Assembly: GCF_017591425.1 (NCBI RefSeq)
Contig: NW_024465751.1
Coordinates: forward strand, 9,920,001-9,984,000
Origin: Ochotona curzoniae
Taxonomy: Eukaryota > Chordata > Mammalia > Lagomorpha > Ochotonidae
Reading direction: 5' to 3'
DNA: 64,000 nucleotides
The translations under genes and the position numbers were made by a program. The notes under the pieces are model-generated. The model was not told where the DNA came from and searched no databases. It saw nothing but the letters and a program-made list of their open reading frames with translations. Shown here piece by piece: positions 1 to 12,179 of this stretch (within the stretch, counting starts at the first letter, position 1; each line of letters starts with the position of its first letter).

Positions 1-1689
1 GGTCTTGTGAAAGGGGCCACCCTTTGCCTTTGCAGATTGGCCTCCCAGAAGCCTGGGGGCCACAATGGAAGACACTCATAAACTCATCCCAGAACTGGCT
101 GCCCTACTGGGCACACAGCAAACATTTAACAGATGAATGAATAATGAAGGAATCCTTGCAAAGGCACCTGCTAGTAATGATGGGTCTTCTGCAGCATGCA
201 TTTGCTTCCTGGGTCTCCATCAGGTGCCTGGCTCAATTCCACATGCTAGTTAGATAGCTTTATAACTCTTTTGTGAGGAGCAGACAGAAGTGAGCTGCAA
301 CCAGATCTGCCCAGCAGGCCAACTGGGGACATTTGCAACAAGAGTACTGGATGTTCTGGGGTGGAGCTGGATGCTGGAATTTTTTTGCAGGTGTCTCAGG
401 TGAGTCTAATGAGCTGTCATTGTAGGGATCCGGAGTGTGATGGGGACTGTGAAACACAGAAAGTCTCCATGTGGCTTTACCTAGAGGTTCCCAATGGAAC
501 GTGGGGGTGGAAGCATTGTGACAACTTCCACCCGACCCCCTCCCACCCAAAGGGGACATTTGACAAAATCTAGAGACATTCTCAGTTGTCCCAGTGGGAA
601 GGATTGTGTGGGTACCCAGAGAATGGAGGCTAGGGTGCTGCCAAGACCGTCTCGCTACACAGGACTGCCCAGTTCTGCCCAGCCAGAGACGTCCTGATGC
701 AGAAAAATAGGGAGCTAAAGCAAGACAGGCAAGACAAAAGGAACTCTAGCAACCGTTTGAGAGACAGTGAGGGCGAACCTGGACCCTAAGGTGGTCCGCC
801 ACTGCTGTGTTGAACAAGAAGCCACCAGCTGCTTCCTCCCCGCCGCTCCCCTCCCCTCCCCAAGCAGATCAGCCCAGGCCACACCTCCTCCAATGAGCAG
901 CCCAGAGCTGAGCTTGCACCTCAGTTACTGCCCTACTTCCGGCCTTGCACGTGGGGGTGGGAAATCTGGTTGCATTTGCTCGGCTGCTTTCACTTTTACA
1001 TTGTCCCTGAGCCTGCCCTTACCCCCTGGCCAGGGAAAGGAGGTGAGCAGAGCAGGGGTTGAAACCCAGGCCTATCACAGCGGTACCTTCAGGCTCACTT
1101 GCTCTGCCTTTTCAGGCCATCATCCCAGTGCCCCAGGTGCTCTGACCCAATGGTGACAGCCTGCTGGCCTCCTCTGGCCACGGCCATGCCAGAAGTGACT
1201 TTCTTGGAGATGTGGACAGCCACAGAATTGTAGATAAAGGGGGGAGAGTGCTGTAAGGGCTGGGGAGGGGCAGCACAGCCAGCCTAGAAACCCTCCCCAG
1301 CATGAAGCTGACACAGTCATTTGCCAGGCAGAGGCTGGAATGTGAAATCGCCTGCCCTCGGACCTGTCTCTATGGTTTTCACAGTCCCTGTCATTCAGCT
1401 TCAGACCCTCTCCCTGGGGACCCCCAGGCTAGCCTAATGGAAGCCAGCCTCACGCCCCTCCCCCGCTGTGTTCTTGCTCAACACCATGTGAGCTTTGCAA
1501 GCATAGCAGTTCTGGGCAGGCAAATCTGGATGGAAAGTCAAGTCCTATCATCCAAAGCTTCCAGAAAAATCTGGGGCAACAGGCTGTGGAGGGAGCCAGG
1601 GTGAGAGCTCCACTTTGCAGAAACCCCACCCTCTTGGGAGGGACAGAGCGAAACTGACTAGTGACTGAGATCTGACGTGTAACCTGGGC
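1..1689. other. Unassigned unique sequence
   Basis: No coding exon, RNA gene or recognisable young repeat was seen. Composition is ordinary mixed-sequence mammalian DNA, and the short open frames on both strands have no family features. Confidence 0.5.
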
Positions 1690-1800
1690 ACAGTGAGACC
1701 ACCTGCATTTTACAGGTGGGGAAGTGGAGGAGGCCAGGGCAGGGATGACAGTGAGCTCATGGCAGGCAGCAGGAAGTGGCTGAGCTGGATGAGACCAAGT
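1690..1800 (-). repeat. MIR-like SINE fragment
   Basis: The order of a 'cattttacaggtggggaa' block followed by a 'gaagtggctgagctggat' block matches the reverse complement of the MIR core. It is old and partial. Confidence 0.4.
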
Positions 1801-1972
1801 TCCCAGATCCCGCCAGCATACAACATTTCTGTCTGGTCACATACTTATTCCAGAAAGGCTACTCATTCAAACAGAAGCTGGCAGCTCTCTTTCCTCCAAA
1901 TGTTCATTTGGGGCACAGCGGGAGTGGTGGGTTCCCCCAAGACCTCTGCTTCCTTAGAAATCATTTCTCCTG

Positions 1973-2286
1973 GAGCCAGCATTGTAGCACAGTGGGGCAT
2001 GCCACAGCCTGGGATGTCGGCATCCCATGTGGGTGCTGATTCGAATCCAGGCTGCTCCACTTCACATCCAGCTCCCTCATGATGGGTTTTGGAAGGCAAC
2101 GCGTGATGGCCTCTAACTGGTAACCTGCCACTCATGTAAGAGACTCGGATGGAGTTCCAGGCTCCAGGTTTCTTTGACTTGAACCAGTCCTGGCTGTTGA
2201 GGGCATTTGAGGAATAAACCAGTGGATGGGAAGTTTTTGTCTTGCCTTCTCTGAACTTTGCTTTTTCAACAAATAAGTCTTTAAAA
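1973..2286 (+). repeat. CSINE (lagomorph C-repeat SINE), old
   Basis: A diverged but nearly full-length copy. It has the tRNA-like head (gccagcattgtagcacag), the 'ggcatcccatgtgggtgctg' block, the 'gctccacttc..atccagctccct' block, the 'aaaccagtggatggga' block and an A-rich tail ending aaataagtcttta. Many substitutions indicate an old insertion, and I saw no clear target-site duplication. Confidence 0.85.
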
Positions 2287-2329
2287 GCAGAGGCGTGTAA
2301 GTTCTTCAAAGATAATCCCGACTCAACGC

Positions 2330-2590
2330 CTGTTCCTGGGGAGGACTCTCAAGTCCCATCCCATGGAGCTGCGTCCTAAGCAAAGGGTCATTATGGGAAA
2401 TTTGCAGGGATAGTCACTATTTTATTAAAAATAGTAATTCGCCCAATACACCCTGCAAACTTTATTACAGATGCCCATAACGATGGAGTTAATTAGCAAT
2501 AAACAGTTGCTTTCTGCAAACTGAGAACAAGGAGTTTTTTTCACGGGCTGTTATTTTTAAATTAACCAACCACCAAGCACAGCATAATCT
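2330..2590. other. AT-rich unique segment, candidate conserved non-coding element
   Basis: No repeat signature. It is rich in homeodomain-type cores (gttaattagcaataaa, attttattaaaaatagtaatt) and in short balanced blocks, unlike the decayed repeats around it. The regulatory role is inference; nothing in the window proves activity. Confidence 0.25.
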
Positions 2591-2599
2591 TAAGCTGGC

Positions 2600-3095
2600 A
2601 AGCTGGACACTGCGGCACTGCCTCTCTGTAGTAGGGACTCAGCAAACAGACCGTAGGCTGCCGGGGGACACAAACACCTGTGCACTATCCAACAAGAGAC
2701 GCCCAAACTCTCAACTTGCTGGCGATGCTGTGCTTCGGTCGAGCGTGTTCTGTCTACACAGCTCCACCCTCCCAGCCGTAGGCTTGGTTTTGTTCTCACA
2801 GTTCCTTCAGGCAATCCCCCTTCACCGTTCTGAAAGGAGAGACTACGTCTTTGTTCTTCTGCTTCTGCTTTCTCATCCTTCTCTCTCTCTCTCCTCCCTC
2901 CCTTGGGAAAAGACCCAGGGCTCTTAGGTGATTAACTCGAGTGCTCCCTGTTAGCCTGCGTGGAGGGTTACCGCCAGCCCTTGGTGTGAAGGTGTTTAAT
3001 CAGCTGCCAGGACAAATCACCACAGTGCCAAGTCTCCAACCGCTCATGTTCCGGGTGAGAGTCCGTGTAGCTCCACGAGCTCTGCCTGCTTCAGG
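2600..3095. other. Unassigned unique sequence
   Basis: I see no gene or repeat here apart from a short pyrimidine-rich run near 2,880-2,900. Confidence 0.4.
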
Positions 3096-3155
3096 AATTC
3101 CACAAATATTTGTTGAGCACCTACTCTGCACATTGGGCCATTGCTACAGCTGACA
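3096..3155 (-). repeat. L2-like fragment
   Basis: The run 'cacaaatatttgttgagcac' followed by 'ctactctgcacattgggcc' matches the reverse complement of the L2 3' end. Short and old. Confidence 0.4.
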
Positions 3156-3159
3156 CCAG

Positions 3160-3945
3160 TGTCACCATGCTGTCTGGGGACACAGGAGCTCTCCCCCTAC
3201 CCCAGAAGCCAAGAGGTACAGGATGGCACCAGCTTCCTTTGGGGTGCCTGACAAAACAGGCAGGAGCTGGGAGCCCCCATGACTCTGGCTACTGCTACTA
3301 TGTGAGCCCGGGAACAGGACAGGGCAGGAGGAGCCAGGGCCTGGGATGAAAGGAATAGTGTCATTCAGGGCCCTCAGGACAGGCTGACTCCAGCTGTGCC
3401 AGATGAGCTTAAGAGGAACCAAAATAGCATTTGCTAGTCTTCAAAGGATGTTCGGATGCAAAAGCTAATGCTTGGGGATAGACAGACTTTTCCCGAATCC
3501 CAGAAAGAGGAAGGCTTCCTACAGGGCAACTCAGCAAGTGGCCTGGTGCAGTGCCCTCTCAGAGCAGGGGCCTGGCAGCCTTCTTGGCTGGATGACCAGT
3601 GGTTAGGACCACAGCCAAACCCACTGGTCCCTGAGATAAGCAAGTCATAGCATTACTTTCTGGGACCCAAACTCCAATATTTAAACCAGGTGCTAACAAA
3701 GAAGAAATTCATCTGAGGGATACTGGAATTGTATCCTTTCCAACTCTACCCCTCCCCTAAATGTTCAATGATTGGCTTTGTCCTGGAAAAGGCATGAGAT
3801 TCTGACACTAAAGCAAAACAAACAAATAAATAAACAAGAAACAAACAAGATATCAGGCTACTCCAAAAAGGCTTTTGGAAAGTGCAGTTGGAAAAAAGTT
3901 GGTTCTGTTGCAAAGGGAAAAGTAAAATCCATACCTTTGCAGAGT
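3160..3945. other. Unassigned unique sequence
   Basis: No gene found. An A-rich simple stretch (caaacaaataaataaacaag) lies near 3,815-3,850. Confidence 0.4.
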
Positions 3946-3948
3946 TTT

Positions 3949-4040
3949 CCAAAAGTTCAGGAAAAACAATGTGTATTATGCAAAAAAAAAAAAGCATGGC
4001 CTTAAGAAAATTTATTTTTGACCAAATAAATTCAATTCTG
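3949..4040 (+). mobile_element. MITE-like interspersed repeat
   Basis: The order ttccaaaagttcaggaaaa / tgtgtattatgcaaaa / gcatggcctta / ttgaccaaataaa resembles a short element I recall as common in rabbit DNA, and it is shared in part with 17,210-17,300 and 21,590-21,810. The family name is unknown to me; calling it a MITE is inference. Confidence 0.35.
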
Positions 4041-4427
4041 TGATGTGTTTAAGCAACCTCACAGAGAGGCACTAGATGAAGGGTCAAGGTTCTGCCCAGG
4101 TTCTGTTGCCAGTCACACACTCAGGGTTGTCTGGGTCCTCTCCCTTGTCTGCCGCAAGGAGGGTCTACCCAGCCTTGTCCACCTCTCCCAGACCCCAGGG
4201 CAACGTGAGATGTGGCTGCTGGCATTCCCCGCCCTGGGCTTGAAGGTGATATATATATATTATATATATATATTTTTAAATCAGCATCCAGAGTTGAAAG
4301 TGGTTTTATATTCTCAACGTTCTCTAACGGGAGCCCACAGCCGGAGTAGCACTGTTTGTGGGAATCTCTGCTATTTTAAAAAGAGCTTTAACATAGAAAC
4401 ATGAAAAAAAATAGGGTGCACATTTAT

Positions 4428-4709
4428 GAGAGAAGCAAAGAGAGAATAAAAGACAAAGAGCTCCCATGCACTGGTCCACTTGCCAGATGCTTGCCAAAGC
4501 TGGGGCAGGGACAGGCCAAAACTGGGGACTAGAAACTCAGTCTGAGTCTCCCACGTGGGTGGCAAGGACCCAGCACGTGAGCCATCACCTGCTGCCTCCC
4601 AGGGTGCACACCAGCAGGAAGTGGAATTAGGAACAGAACTGGGAACACTCCAAGATGGGATGCAGGCTTCCCAAGCAGTAACTTACCTGCTAAGCTGAAT
4701 ACCCACAAA
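4428..4709 (-). repeat. CSINE, old, antisense
   Basis: Reverse-complement C-repeat blocks appear in order: 'gcactggtccacttgccag', 'gtctcccacgtgggtggcaaggac' (partly diverged) and 'agcaggaagtggaattagg'. The 5' end of this element directly abuts the tail of the next SINE, with no intervening unique DNA. Confidence 0.7.
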
Positions 4710-4721
4710 CAAGATTCTGTT

Positions 4722-4787
4722 ATTGTTTTTAAGATTGATTTGAAAGGCAGAGTTATAGAGAAAAGAATACACACACATATACAGAGG

Positions 4788-4820
<33 letters not shown>

Positions 4821-5144
4821 GGAGAGAGAAAGAGAGAGAGGGAGAGAGACAGAGAGGGAGAGAGACAGAGAAAGAGAGCGAGCACTTCCACCCCCTGGTT
4901 CACTCTTCAAATGGTTATATTGCCCGAGGCTGGGCCAGCTCAAGCTAGAAGCCAGGAACTCCCTCTGGGTGTCCAGGTAAGAGCAGGGACCCCAGCACTA
5001 GGGCCATCTTCGGTTGCTGACCAAGGCCATTAGCAGGGAGCAGGATTAGAAGTGGAAGAGTTGGAACTTTAACCAGGGCCCATATGGGAAGCAGGCACTG
5101 CAGGCAGTGACTTCACCCCTGAGCAACATCATTGTACCAGCTCC
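4722..5144 (-). repeat. CSINE, antisense, with expanded GA tail
   Basis: Tail aagattgatttgaaaggcag, then an expanded GA tract, 'ctggttcactcttcaaatgg', 'gccattagcagggagcagga' and 'gcccatatgggaagcaggca' in antisense order. It is longer than a normal copy because of the microsatellite at 4,785-4,882. Confidence 0.85.
4785..4882. repeat. (GA)n microsatellite, interrupted
   Basis: About 98 bp of GA repeats with scattered A and C interruptions. It sits where a CSINE normally carries its short CT-rich 3' region. Confidence 0.95.
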
Positions 5145-5725
5145 ACACACTTGTTGAAAGCAGCAAGAGGGCAGTCTGCACCAGCGGCCTATAAAACCTG
5201 AAGGATTGGTCTAGCAGATTTCAGATGTTGACTTTAATAATTGATGGATTGCTTCTTCACCACAGGAACTTCTACCAAAGCGGTAATCACAGGCTTGGTT
5301 AATCACAGGAGCAGGAGGTTAACCTGTCCAGTGCAATGGTTCCTGAGACAAGAACTCAAAAACACACACCCATTCCTGGGGAGGAGGTTGGGGGTCAAGG
5401 TTCTCAAGTTTCAAGGCTGTTTAAAAGAAATCAAGGCATCTCCACCAAGAAGTGACTGTGTCTAGACTGAAAGCAGTGCCCCTCCCACCTCTGCAGCATT
5501 CCCAGGGTTCGGTGATGCCTGACACACAACAAGTATTTCCTGGGTGGACAGAGGATCCAGTATCCTTCACACACCTGGAACACACCTGGGATGTTTAGGC
5601 CCAGCGCGGCACTCCGGAAGCTCTAGAGCACAAGTCCCTGGCCTTTTCTGCAGTGCCCATATACTTTCCAAACCACATTAGTCAGACTTTCTGGGGAGCC
5701 CGGCTCTACTCCTTGCTCGGCTCAG
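5145..5725. other. Unassigned unique sequence
   Basis: No gene evident. A possible decayed MIR/L2 tail (gatgcctgacacacaacaag) lies near 5,512. Confidence 0.35.
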
Positions 5726-5726
5726 A

Positions 5727-5950
5727 TTCTTCATCTCTCCCAGCCTCAGTTTCCTCATCTACTATTCCTTGAAGATGAGCAGATCCCCTTTAGGAGGAAA
5801 GTGACAGGAAGGACTTCATGGCGTAGAGGAAATAAGTTAATCTGCACAGCATTAGGAAGGGAGGGTACAGGGAACTTATTAGCATTACTATTGTTAAGCT
5901 CAGCATCATTACTGCTTGGCAGTAATTAGGGGCTCATTAAATGTTAATTT
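5727..5950 (+). repeat. MIR-like fragments
   Basis: The run 'cagcctcagtttcctcatct' is the diagnostic MIR core in sense. The end block 'ggctcattaaatgttaa' appears near 5,931-5,947. The middle is diverged. Confidence 0.5.
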
Positions 5951-6616
5951 TCTTTATGCCAGACTGGATGCTCAGTGTAAAAGCAGACTGCAAGAGTATT
6001 CTTCAAAATACAAGAAAATCAAATAGGCGGTATAATTTAAAAAAGAAAATGTCAGGAGGCCTTTCAGATCAGCAGGACAGTTCCTGCTCATCCCTTCGGG
6101 AGAGGCCGAAAGGGCATGAGGCCGAGGCGTGGCCTCTTCCCCTGTGACCCTCTGGTTCCCACTTCAAGGCGAATCCTGGGATCCTAGAGTCAGGAAGAGC
6201 CACTTCTTGGGCTTCCCGCTGCCCAGGGGCAGGGGATGAGGCTGAGGGGAGTGGTTCTGGCCAATGCCTCCCAGCAAACCAGAACTTGGCGAGGCTGTGC
6301 CTGGGCTGCCCCGCATGTGCAGGCTCCTGGCAATCAGGTGGGGTTATGTGCGTGATGGTGAGATTGTCACCACTCCTTGTGCCTTCTGTTCCGGCAGCAT
6401 GAGAGTTCACTGTTTGCACTGAGGTGGCCTCAGCACACTGGCAGCCTCGCTTCCCTAAGTCAGAGAGCCCAAGACAGGTCCCCGGGAGAGTTTTGTCCTT
6501 CCATGGATCCAGGAGGCTTTGCTTGATAATGCCAGCAGTAAGTCAGAGGCTAAGCAGCAGATCTTGGCTCAACCTGTCTGTCCTGCAGGTGTCATGCACC
6601 TCTGTCAGAGTGGCCT
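5951..6616. other. Unassigned unique sequence
   Basis: No repeat or coding exon recognised. Locally moderately GC-rich (6,100-6,420) but without CpG density. Confidence 0.4.
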
Positions 6617-6677
6617 GTCTCTCTCTCTCTCTCTGTGTCTCTCTCTCTCTCTCTGTCTCACACACACACACACACAT
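6617..6677. repeat. (CT)n(CA)n compound microsatellite
   Basis: CT repeats with short GT interruptions pass directly into CA repeats. No SINE body was recognised beside it. Confidence 0.9.
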
Positions 6678-6679
6678 GC

Positions 6680-7100
6680 ACTTACACCCCATGCATGTTA
6701 AGACTGAAATCCCAGGGATACCTTTCCTATTGCCTACTGGACAAATGAAAGAACAAAGATTTAACAAACCTGGCCCCTTCTCTCTTTTGATAGGTCTTTT
6801 TGTTGTTGTTTGTTGTAGTTCTCAGTCCTCTAGAGGGAAAGCAATTGGGGATAAAATCATAAGAGAACAAGTGTTTTGACAAAAAGGAGCTGCATTAATG
6901 CCAACAGTTACCTTCAACAGGGAAAGAAATAGATATGCTCGTGTGAATCCCAGTCCTGTGGTTTTGGGGAAGCCAATGCAAGGGTTTCTGCGTCCCCGCT
7001 CAGGATCTAATATAGGATATGATAGTTGGTTGTATAGTCCAGCCCTATGATGGGGCAGGCCCATGGGCTTGGATGTCACTTAGACATGGTTTTCATATTT
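6680..7100. other. Unassigned unique sequence
   Basis: No gene or family-level repeat recognised. Confidence 0.35.
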
Positions 7101-7104
7101 ACTC

Positions 7105-7397
7105 AGTTTTTATTATTTGAAAGGAAAAAAAAAAGAGGTAGATGGGTAGGAATCTCTTTCTCCAATTCAGTTTCCAAATGCTTGATCAGCCAGAACTGGA
7201 CCAAGCTGAAACTGCGATTCTGGAATTCAAGCCAGGTCTCCCATGGGGGTTAGCAGGAGATTCAACTACTGGAGCTTGCTGCCTCCCAGGGTACCCATTA
7301 GCACGTGGTGGGAATTGGGAGTGGAGCCAGGACTCAACTCCAGGCACTCTGCTCTGGACTACAACTATCATGAGGAGCATCCCAATGGCTGTGCCAT
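7105..7397 (-). repeat. CSINE, old, antisense
   Basis: Starts with a tail-like ttattatttgaaagg. It contains 'gtctcccatgggggttagca', 'gctgcctcccagggtac' and an end block 'caatggctgtgcca' in antisense order. Strongly diverged. Confidence 0.65.
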
Positions 7398-7411
7398 TCA
7401 TTTTGTTTATT

Positions 7412-7651
7412 TTGAATCCTGGCTTTAGATCCCAGCTCCGTCATTAGCAGTGTCTCCTGGGCAAATCCATTTCCTGAAGCCTCAGCCTGGGTAGGAATCA
7501 TGTAAACACTTCTATCACATGGGGTAGGAATTTCTAAACAAGTTGGGCAGGTGGGAGAATTGAATAGCATAAAACATGGCCCGGTACTCAGCTTACTTGC
7601 ATCAATGCCTGGCATGCAGCAAGCATTCAAAATGTTTCATTCCTTATTACC
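7412..7651 (+). repeat. MIR SINE
   Basis: 'gaatcctggctttagatccc', 'agctccgtcattagcag', 'cctgggcaaatccatttcct', 'tgcctggcatgcagcaagca' follow the MIR order in sense almost from end to end. Confidence 0.7.
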
Positions 7652-7659
7652 ATTTTGGA

Positions 7660-10199
7660 GTGGAGTCTGATCTCAAGTTTAGGCTCTACCAAAAGAAAAA
7701 GAAAAAAGTTTATTATTGAAAGTAGAGAAGGGCGTATAAGGACACAGGAAGTGCTCCCTACAGGAAGACTAAACCAAAGGGAACAGGAACCCAGGTGGTA
7801 CCCGAAGGCCAGCTGTCATGATGAGGCAGCACAGCTGGGCCAGGGAAGTGGGCCAGTTGGCAGATTTGGCCAAGAGTCTCTAAATCTGGTGCCAACCCTG
7901 TTTCGGACGGAAGTTGCAAAGGCGGCTTCCTGTTGTGAAATGGTCCTGGGATGGTGCTTCCAGGCATTGAGGAGGACTGGCCAGCAGGGGCGGCTGTGAG
8001 CAGGCACTCATTGTGCACCTGAGAAAGTCACTCCCATTTCTGGTCACTCCACAGACATTCACTTTTGAGCCTACATGGGAGGCCAGTCTGTACTGGTTCT
8101 GGGGACACGGAGACAGTGTTTCCTAATGGTGGAGGGGCACTTGGTCAGTTTTTGAGGGAGATAGATGCAGATCAAAATCCGTTAAGATTGCTAAAGGTTT
8201 ATTTCCACAGCACACTGGCTTCTCAGAGAAACATTTCTGGAGGGGAATATGCACATTTTGCTGAGCCTGGGGTGTATATCTTTCTTGGAAGAAGTACGGG
8301 TAGAGGGGATGATTTGGGGGTTCAGGGTCAACCTAGTGGTGCTGACAGTCTGGTGGGAATGTGGCAGAAGGCATAGTACATAGAGCAAAATGTGCTTGGT
8401 GAGCAAAAGGTCAGATCTCAAAGAGCTACCATGCCCAGGGTCATGAGTTTGCACTTGACCTTGGAGGTCAGAAGTTACCAACTGGCTTTTTGCAGAAAGG
8501 ACTGGAGAGTCCATTTAAGAACTCTTCAGAATGGGCAGATGCTTCCTGCGTTGACCAACCCTCTACCAATTCCTCCCTCTCTGCCCTCAATTCCTCACTC
8601 TGATGGCTTCTGCAAAGCCCATAAAAACATTGGGGTTTTTGCCCTCAAGGCAACCAGTAACCAGGGCAGATTTCTAGGAGGTGAGAAAAATCCAAAAGAA
8701 TCTGGAGCACACGCGAGATGAGCTGAGGAAGAGTGAAATTGATGACAGATGACACAACATGCATTCCTTCCAAAAACACTTCCTCCTTTCCCTTTAAAAA
8801 AAAAAAAGACGCAAAAATTGAACCCTGGAAGTTTCTATTCACTTCTATGCAGTCAGGCCCAGCATGACGTCATCCTCTCTTTCAACACATGCAGCACACA
8901 TGCAGACTCTCTGGTCTTTAGTTCTATTTAGCAGTTCAATCACTGCACATTGAACATCCACTCAGGTGCTCTAGGGGCTGGGGGAAGAGGAGATGTGGGA
9001 GATGTAACACAAAGCTCCAGATTTGAGCAAGCTTGGGGGCTTATGCAGGCACTAGCACACATGTGCAGCTGCTGGCAGACAGCACAAAACAGACAGCAGG
9101 CTTCTGAGAGCCTCAGACACCTGAAAGCAGAGAGAGAGCCACTGTTCAAGGGGTGGAGGCCAAGGTACACAAGAGTGGAAGGGAGGCAGCAGGTGGTCTG
9201 GCCCTGCCTACCAGGCAGCCTTTCCCTGATGCAGAACCCCCGAGCTTCTGCTATCCATTAAAGAGGCTCCATTAAAGCCAAACGTAGACTCAAAGCAACC
9301 TTGGACCAATCTGAACAAGCAGGTGCCCATTCCTTCTTCCATTCAGTTTTGTAACACAAACTTTTCTTCATCTAGAAACCTCACTTCCATTCTCATCTCC
9401 TATTATGTATCAAACAGTGGCCCCTCTCTATGCTTCAAACCCTAAAGATCAGCAGGCTGAGCTGGCTGCATAGGAGGCCCCACATGGCTCTTACTCCAAC
9501 AACCTGCTGGAAGGCCAGCAGATTGTTCATGCCCTAGAAGTGACTCAAGCCTATCCCATCCTTGGCTTACTCCGGTCACCACAAGGAGGACACAGCATGT
9601 ATCTTTTTGTACTGGTGAAGCATAAGAGTTACATTGTAGCTTTCGAGAAGAAAGCCAGACACAGTCTGCAGCCCAGCAGAGGCCACCTGACAGCTTGATG
9701 GGAGCTGGTGCTGGGCTCTGCATCTGTGACTCCTGCTCCAGGGCAAGCCCCCACGTTGCAGCAGAGCCTGGTGGGCCATGCTCCTTCAGCATGGGCCATT
9801 TCCTCACCAGAAGGGATGGTCCCTCCTCTCCTGCAGTGGGGGTGGGGCTTCCAGGCATGGGTGTGTAGTATTAAGATCTCTCTCAAGTCCCAGTGACCCA
9901 GAGGCAGGCTTAGAACATCTAGGATCATGACAGATCAACAACAACCCCAGACACTATCTCCAAGGAACTGCCTAGGTGCCAGGCACTGCGATGAGTAGGG
10001 GCTGTGGCATGGTCATCTTTGTACCTGCTCAGCCCCAGCACCAACCGACAATGCCTTACCTTGGGACACGAATGAGGTAAATGGCATACAAGGATCCAAG
10101 AAGCATTATCTAAAGAGGTGATGCCTCTCGGATGCCAATTTTGTATTTGCACACGTTCCTTAAGTTTTGCCTCTCCTCAGCTTTACCCTAGTCCTGCCC
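7660..10199. other. Mostly unassigned sequence with faint L2-like traces
   Basis: No gene evident. L2 antisense-like words occur near 8,045-8,110 (cagacattcacttttgagcc) and 9,970-9,990 (ggtgccaggcactgcgatga). The rest is unassigned. An A run lies at 8,797-8,808. Confidence 0.35.
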
Positions 10200-10318
10200 C
10201 CACAGTAACTGGCCAGACTAGTGTGTGACCCTGTTTCTCTACTCCCTAGCCATGGGGCCCTCCTTCTCCTGCACCTCAGTTTCCTCTTCCTTTAAATGGG
10301 CTTAATGATAGTACCAAA
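10200..10318 (+). repeat. MIR fragment
   Basis: 'cacctcagtttcctcttcct' followed by 'aaatgggcttaatgatagta' matches the MIR core in sense. Confidence 0.55.
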
Positions 10319-10319
10319 G

Positions 10320-10870
10320 ATTGGGCAAGATGCACAGAAACCAGAGCTCACACATGGTTGATGGGAGTGTGAGGTGGTAGAGCCTCTTTGGAGATGGGCC
10401 TCTTTCAGACAACTGAACACAGAACCACTGACACTGTCATTCTGCTTGGTGGGTTCCCAGGGAAGAGGGAAACACTTGCCTACACAAAGGCTCACACAGA
10501 CATGTTCACAGCAGCACTGCTGCACCATGAAGGAGCAGCAACGGCCCAACTGCCCCTGAGCTGGCCAGCACATAGCACACTGTGACAGGCCCTCATGGTG
10601 GGATGCTACATGATGATGGAAAGGCGCGAGACCCTGGTGCACACGAGCATGCACTCAAAGTGCGATTCTGATTGATCGACAGTAGAATCCAAAGACCGCA
10701 GGTGATTGGATTCCATAGACATGCAATGTCCCAAAAAGGCAATGCTGTAGAGACAGAGTAGGCAAGCTCAGGGCTGCGGTGAGGAGGGACCAGGGAGGAG
10801 GAAGAGAAGAATGGAGATTAACTGCTAATGGGTACCCGGGGAGGGTGAAATGTTCTAGAATCACACAGCT
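10320..10870 (+). mobile_element. Old LINE-1 fragment (ORF2 end / 3' UTR)
   Basis: The order 'tgggagtgtgaggtggta', 'gacatgttcacagcagcact', 'caacggcccaactgcc' and 'atgatgatggaaaggcg' follows the conserved tail of mammalian L1 in sense. No intact reading frame remains. Confidence 0.5.
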
Positions 10871-12179
10871 GTTTTAGAAATGGGGACAGCACCTTTGGCA
10901 TAGAGAGATGCACTGCTGGACACACTGTGAGTGCCCTCTGTACCATCTTTACTGCTTGACACTATGCATACATGGCTATCTGCCGCTGAGCTCAAGGTCA
11001 CCTACGTTGCATACAAGTGCCTTCACTTGCATGAGGCGGGTGGGGGGATTAATCAGGGAAGCCACCAGGGATTCTGTGTCCTTAAGAACTCTGTCCATAC
11101 CCTCACAGGTCTGCCATCCAGCAGCTGTCTGCATGGCTAAAACTTCATGCTTTGGATTCCTCCGAGCTATGTTAGGGTTCTGGCTCTTCCCTTGAGACTG
11201 TTTACTCATTCTGTGAAGTTGACATGGGCTAGGGTGTGAGGGCATTTGGAGTATTCAGTCAACTGGAGAAACAAACAACCAAACATGGTTAGGGAATCCC
11301 TGTGCCAAGTGCTGAATGCATAACCACCCTTGCTGGCATCCTTAGTGCTGGGCTTGGTCTCAGGCTCTACTATGTGGAGCAGCAGTTTCCTGCTGGAGGC
11401 CAAGGGCAAGGGAAGAGGGAGGGACTGCAAGTGGCCAGGCCTCAGGTGCACCAGGTGTGGCATCAGGCTGTCCGCTGCCTCTGACTTGCCACCCTTGCAC
11501 TTCCTCATCTGTTAAAGTGGAGGTGACAGGATCCCAGAATGTCTCGGGACCATCACTAGAACGGCCACAGAAGGCTCTCAGGATGGGACTGAGGGTGTCA
11601 TTCAAGGGCTCTGATGTTCACACAATCCTTAAGAACCTGTGGCTGCACCTCTTGAGGGCAGGGGCAATGTCTGCCTGCCTTGGCAGGTGCTTAGTGAGTG
11701 CTGGCTGGAAAGAGGAACAGAAAGGGAAGGGGAGGTGTGATGACAAGATGGCTGGCCACTGAAGGAGGAACAGTGGAAAAACAGAAGAGACGTCAGCTTC
11801 ACCGTATCTTTATAAGAAAATGGAGATGTTGCTGTATAACCATGCCTCTGTGGGCCAACTCCTTGGCTTTTTGGAGCCTCAGTTTCCTTCAGCTGGGCTA
11901 GAAGATCCCTAAAGTTTCTTCTGGATTGAAGGATTCCATGATATAATGCACCATGTTGCCATTAGACTCTTCTCTCCCAACACCCTCTTCCGGTCATCCT
12001 AGGAGACATCATACTATGCCCCAGAATCTCATTTCTCAGAGCACGAGTTAAGCCTGCCCAGTTCCACCCCATCCAGAACAGCCCTCTCCCCTCCCCACAG
12101 TTTACACATCAACTCCAAACTAGCCAGCACTGCCTCCACTCTGCCTGTGCTTCCTGAACCCTGTATCTGGGCAACAATG
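10871..12179. other. Unassigned sequence with small L2/MIR traces
   Basis: L2-like sense words (cctcttgagggcaggggcaa) lie near 11,647-11,668. A MIR-like core (ggagcctcagtttccttcag) lies at 11,873-11,892. No gene seen. Confidence 0.4.

Noticed and set aside
4248..4275. ATATAT run as a TATA-type promoter
   Set aside because: Simple TA repeat with no CpG density, exon or other promoter signal nearby.
4529..5033. Frames with long Ser/Leu or Arg/Glu runs
   Set aside because: Translations of the (GA)n tract in a SINE tail.
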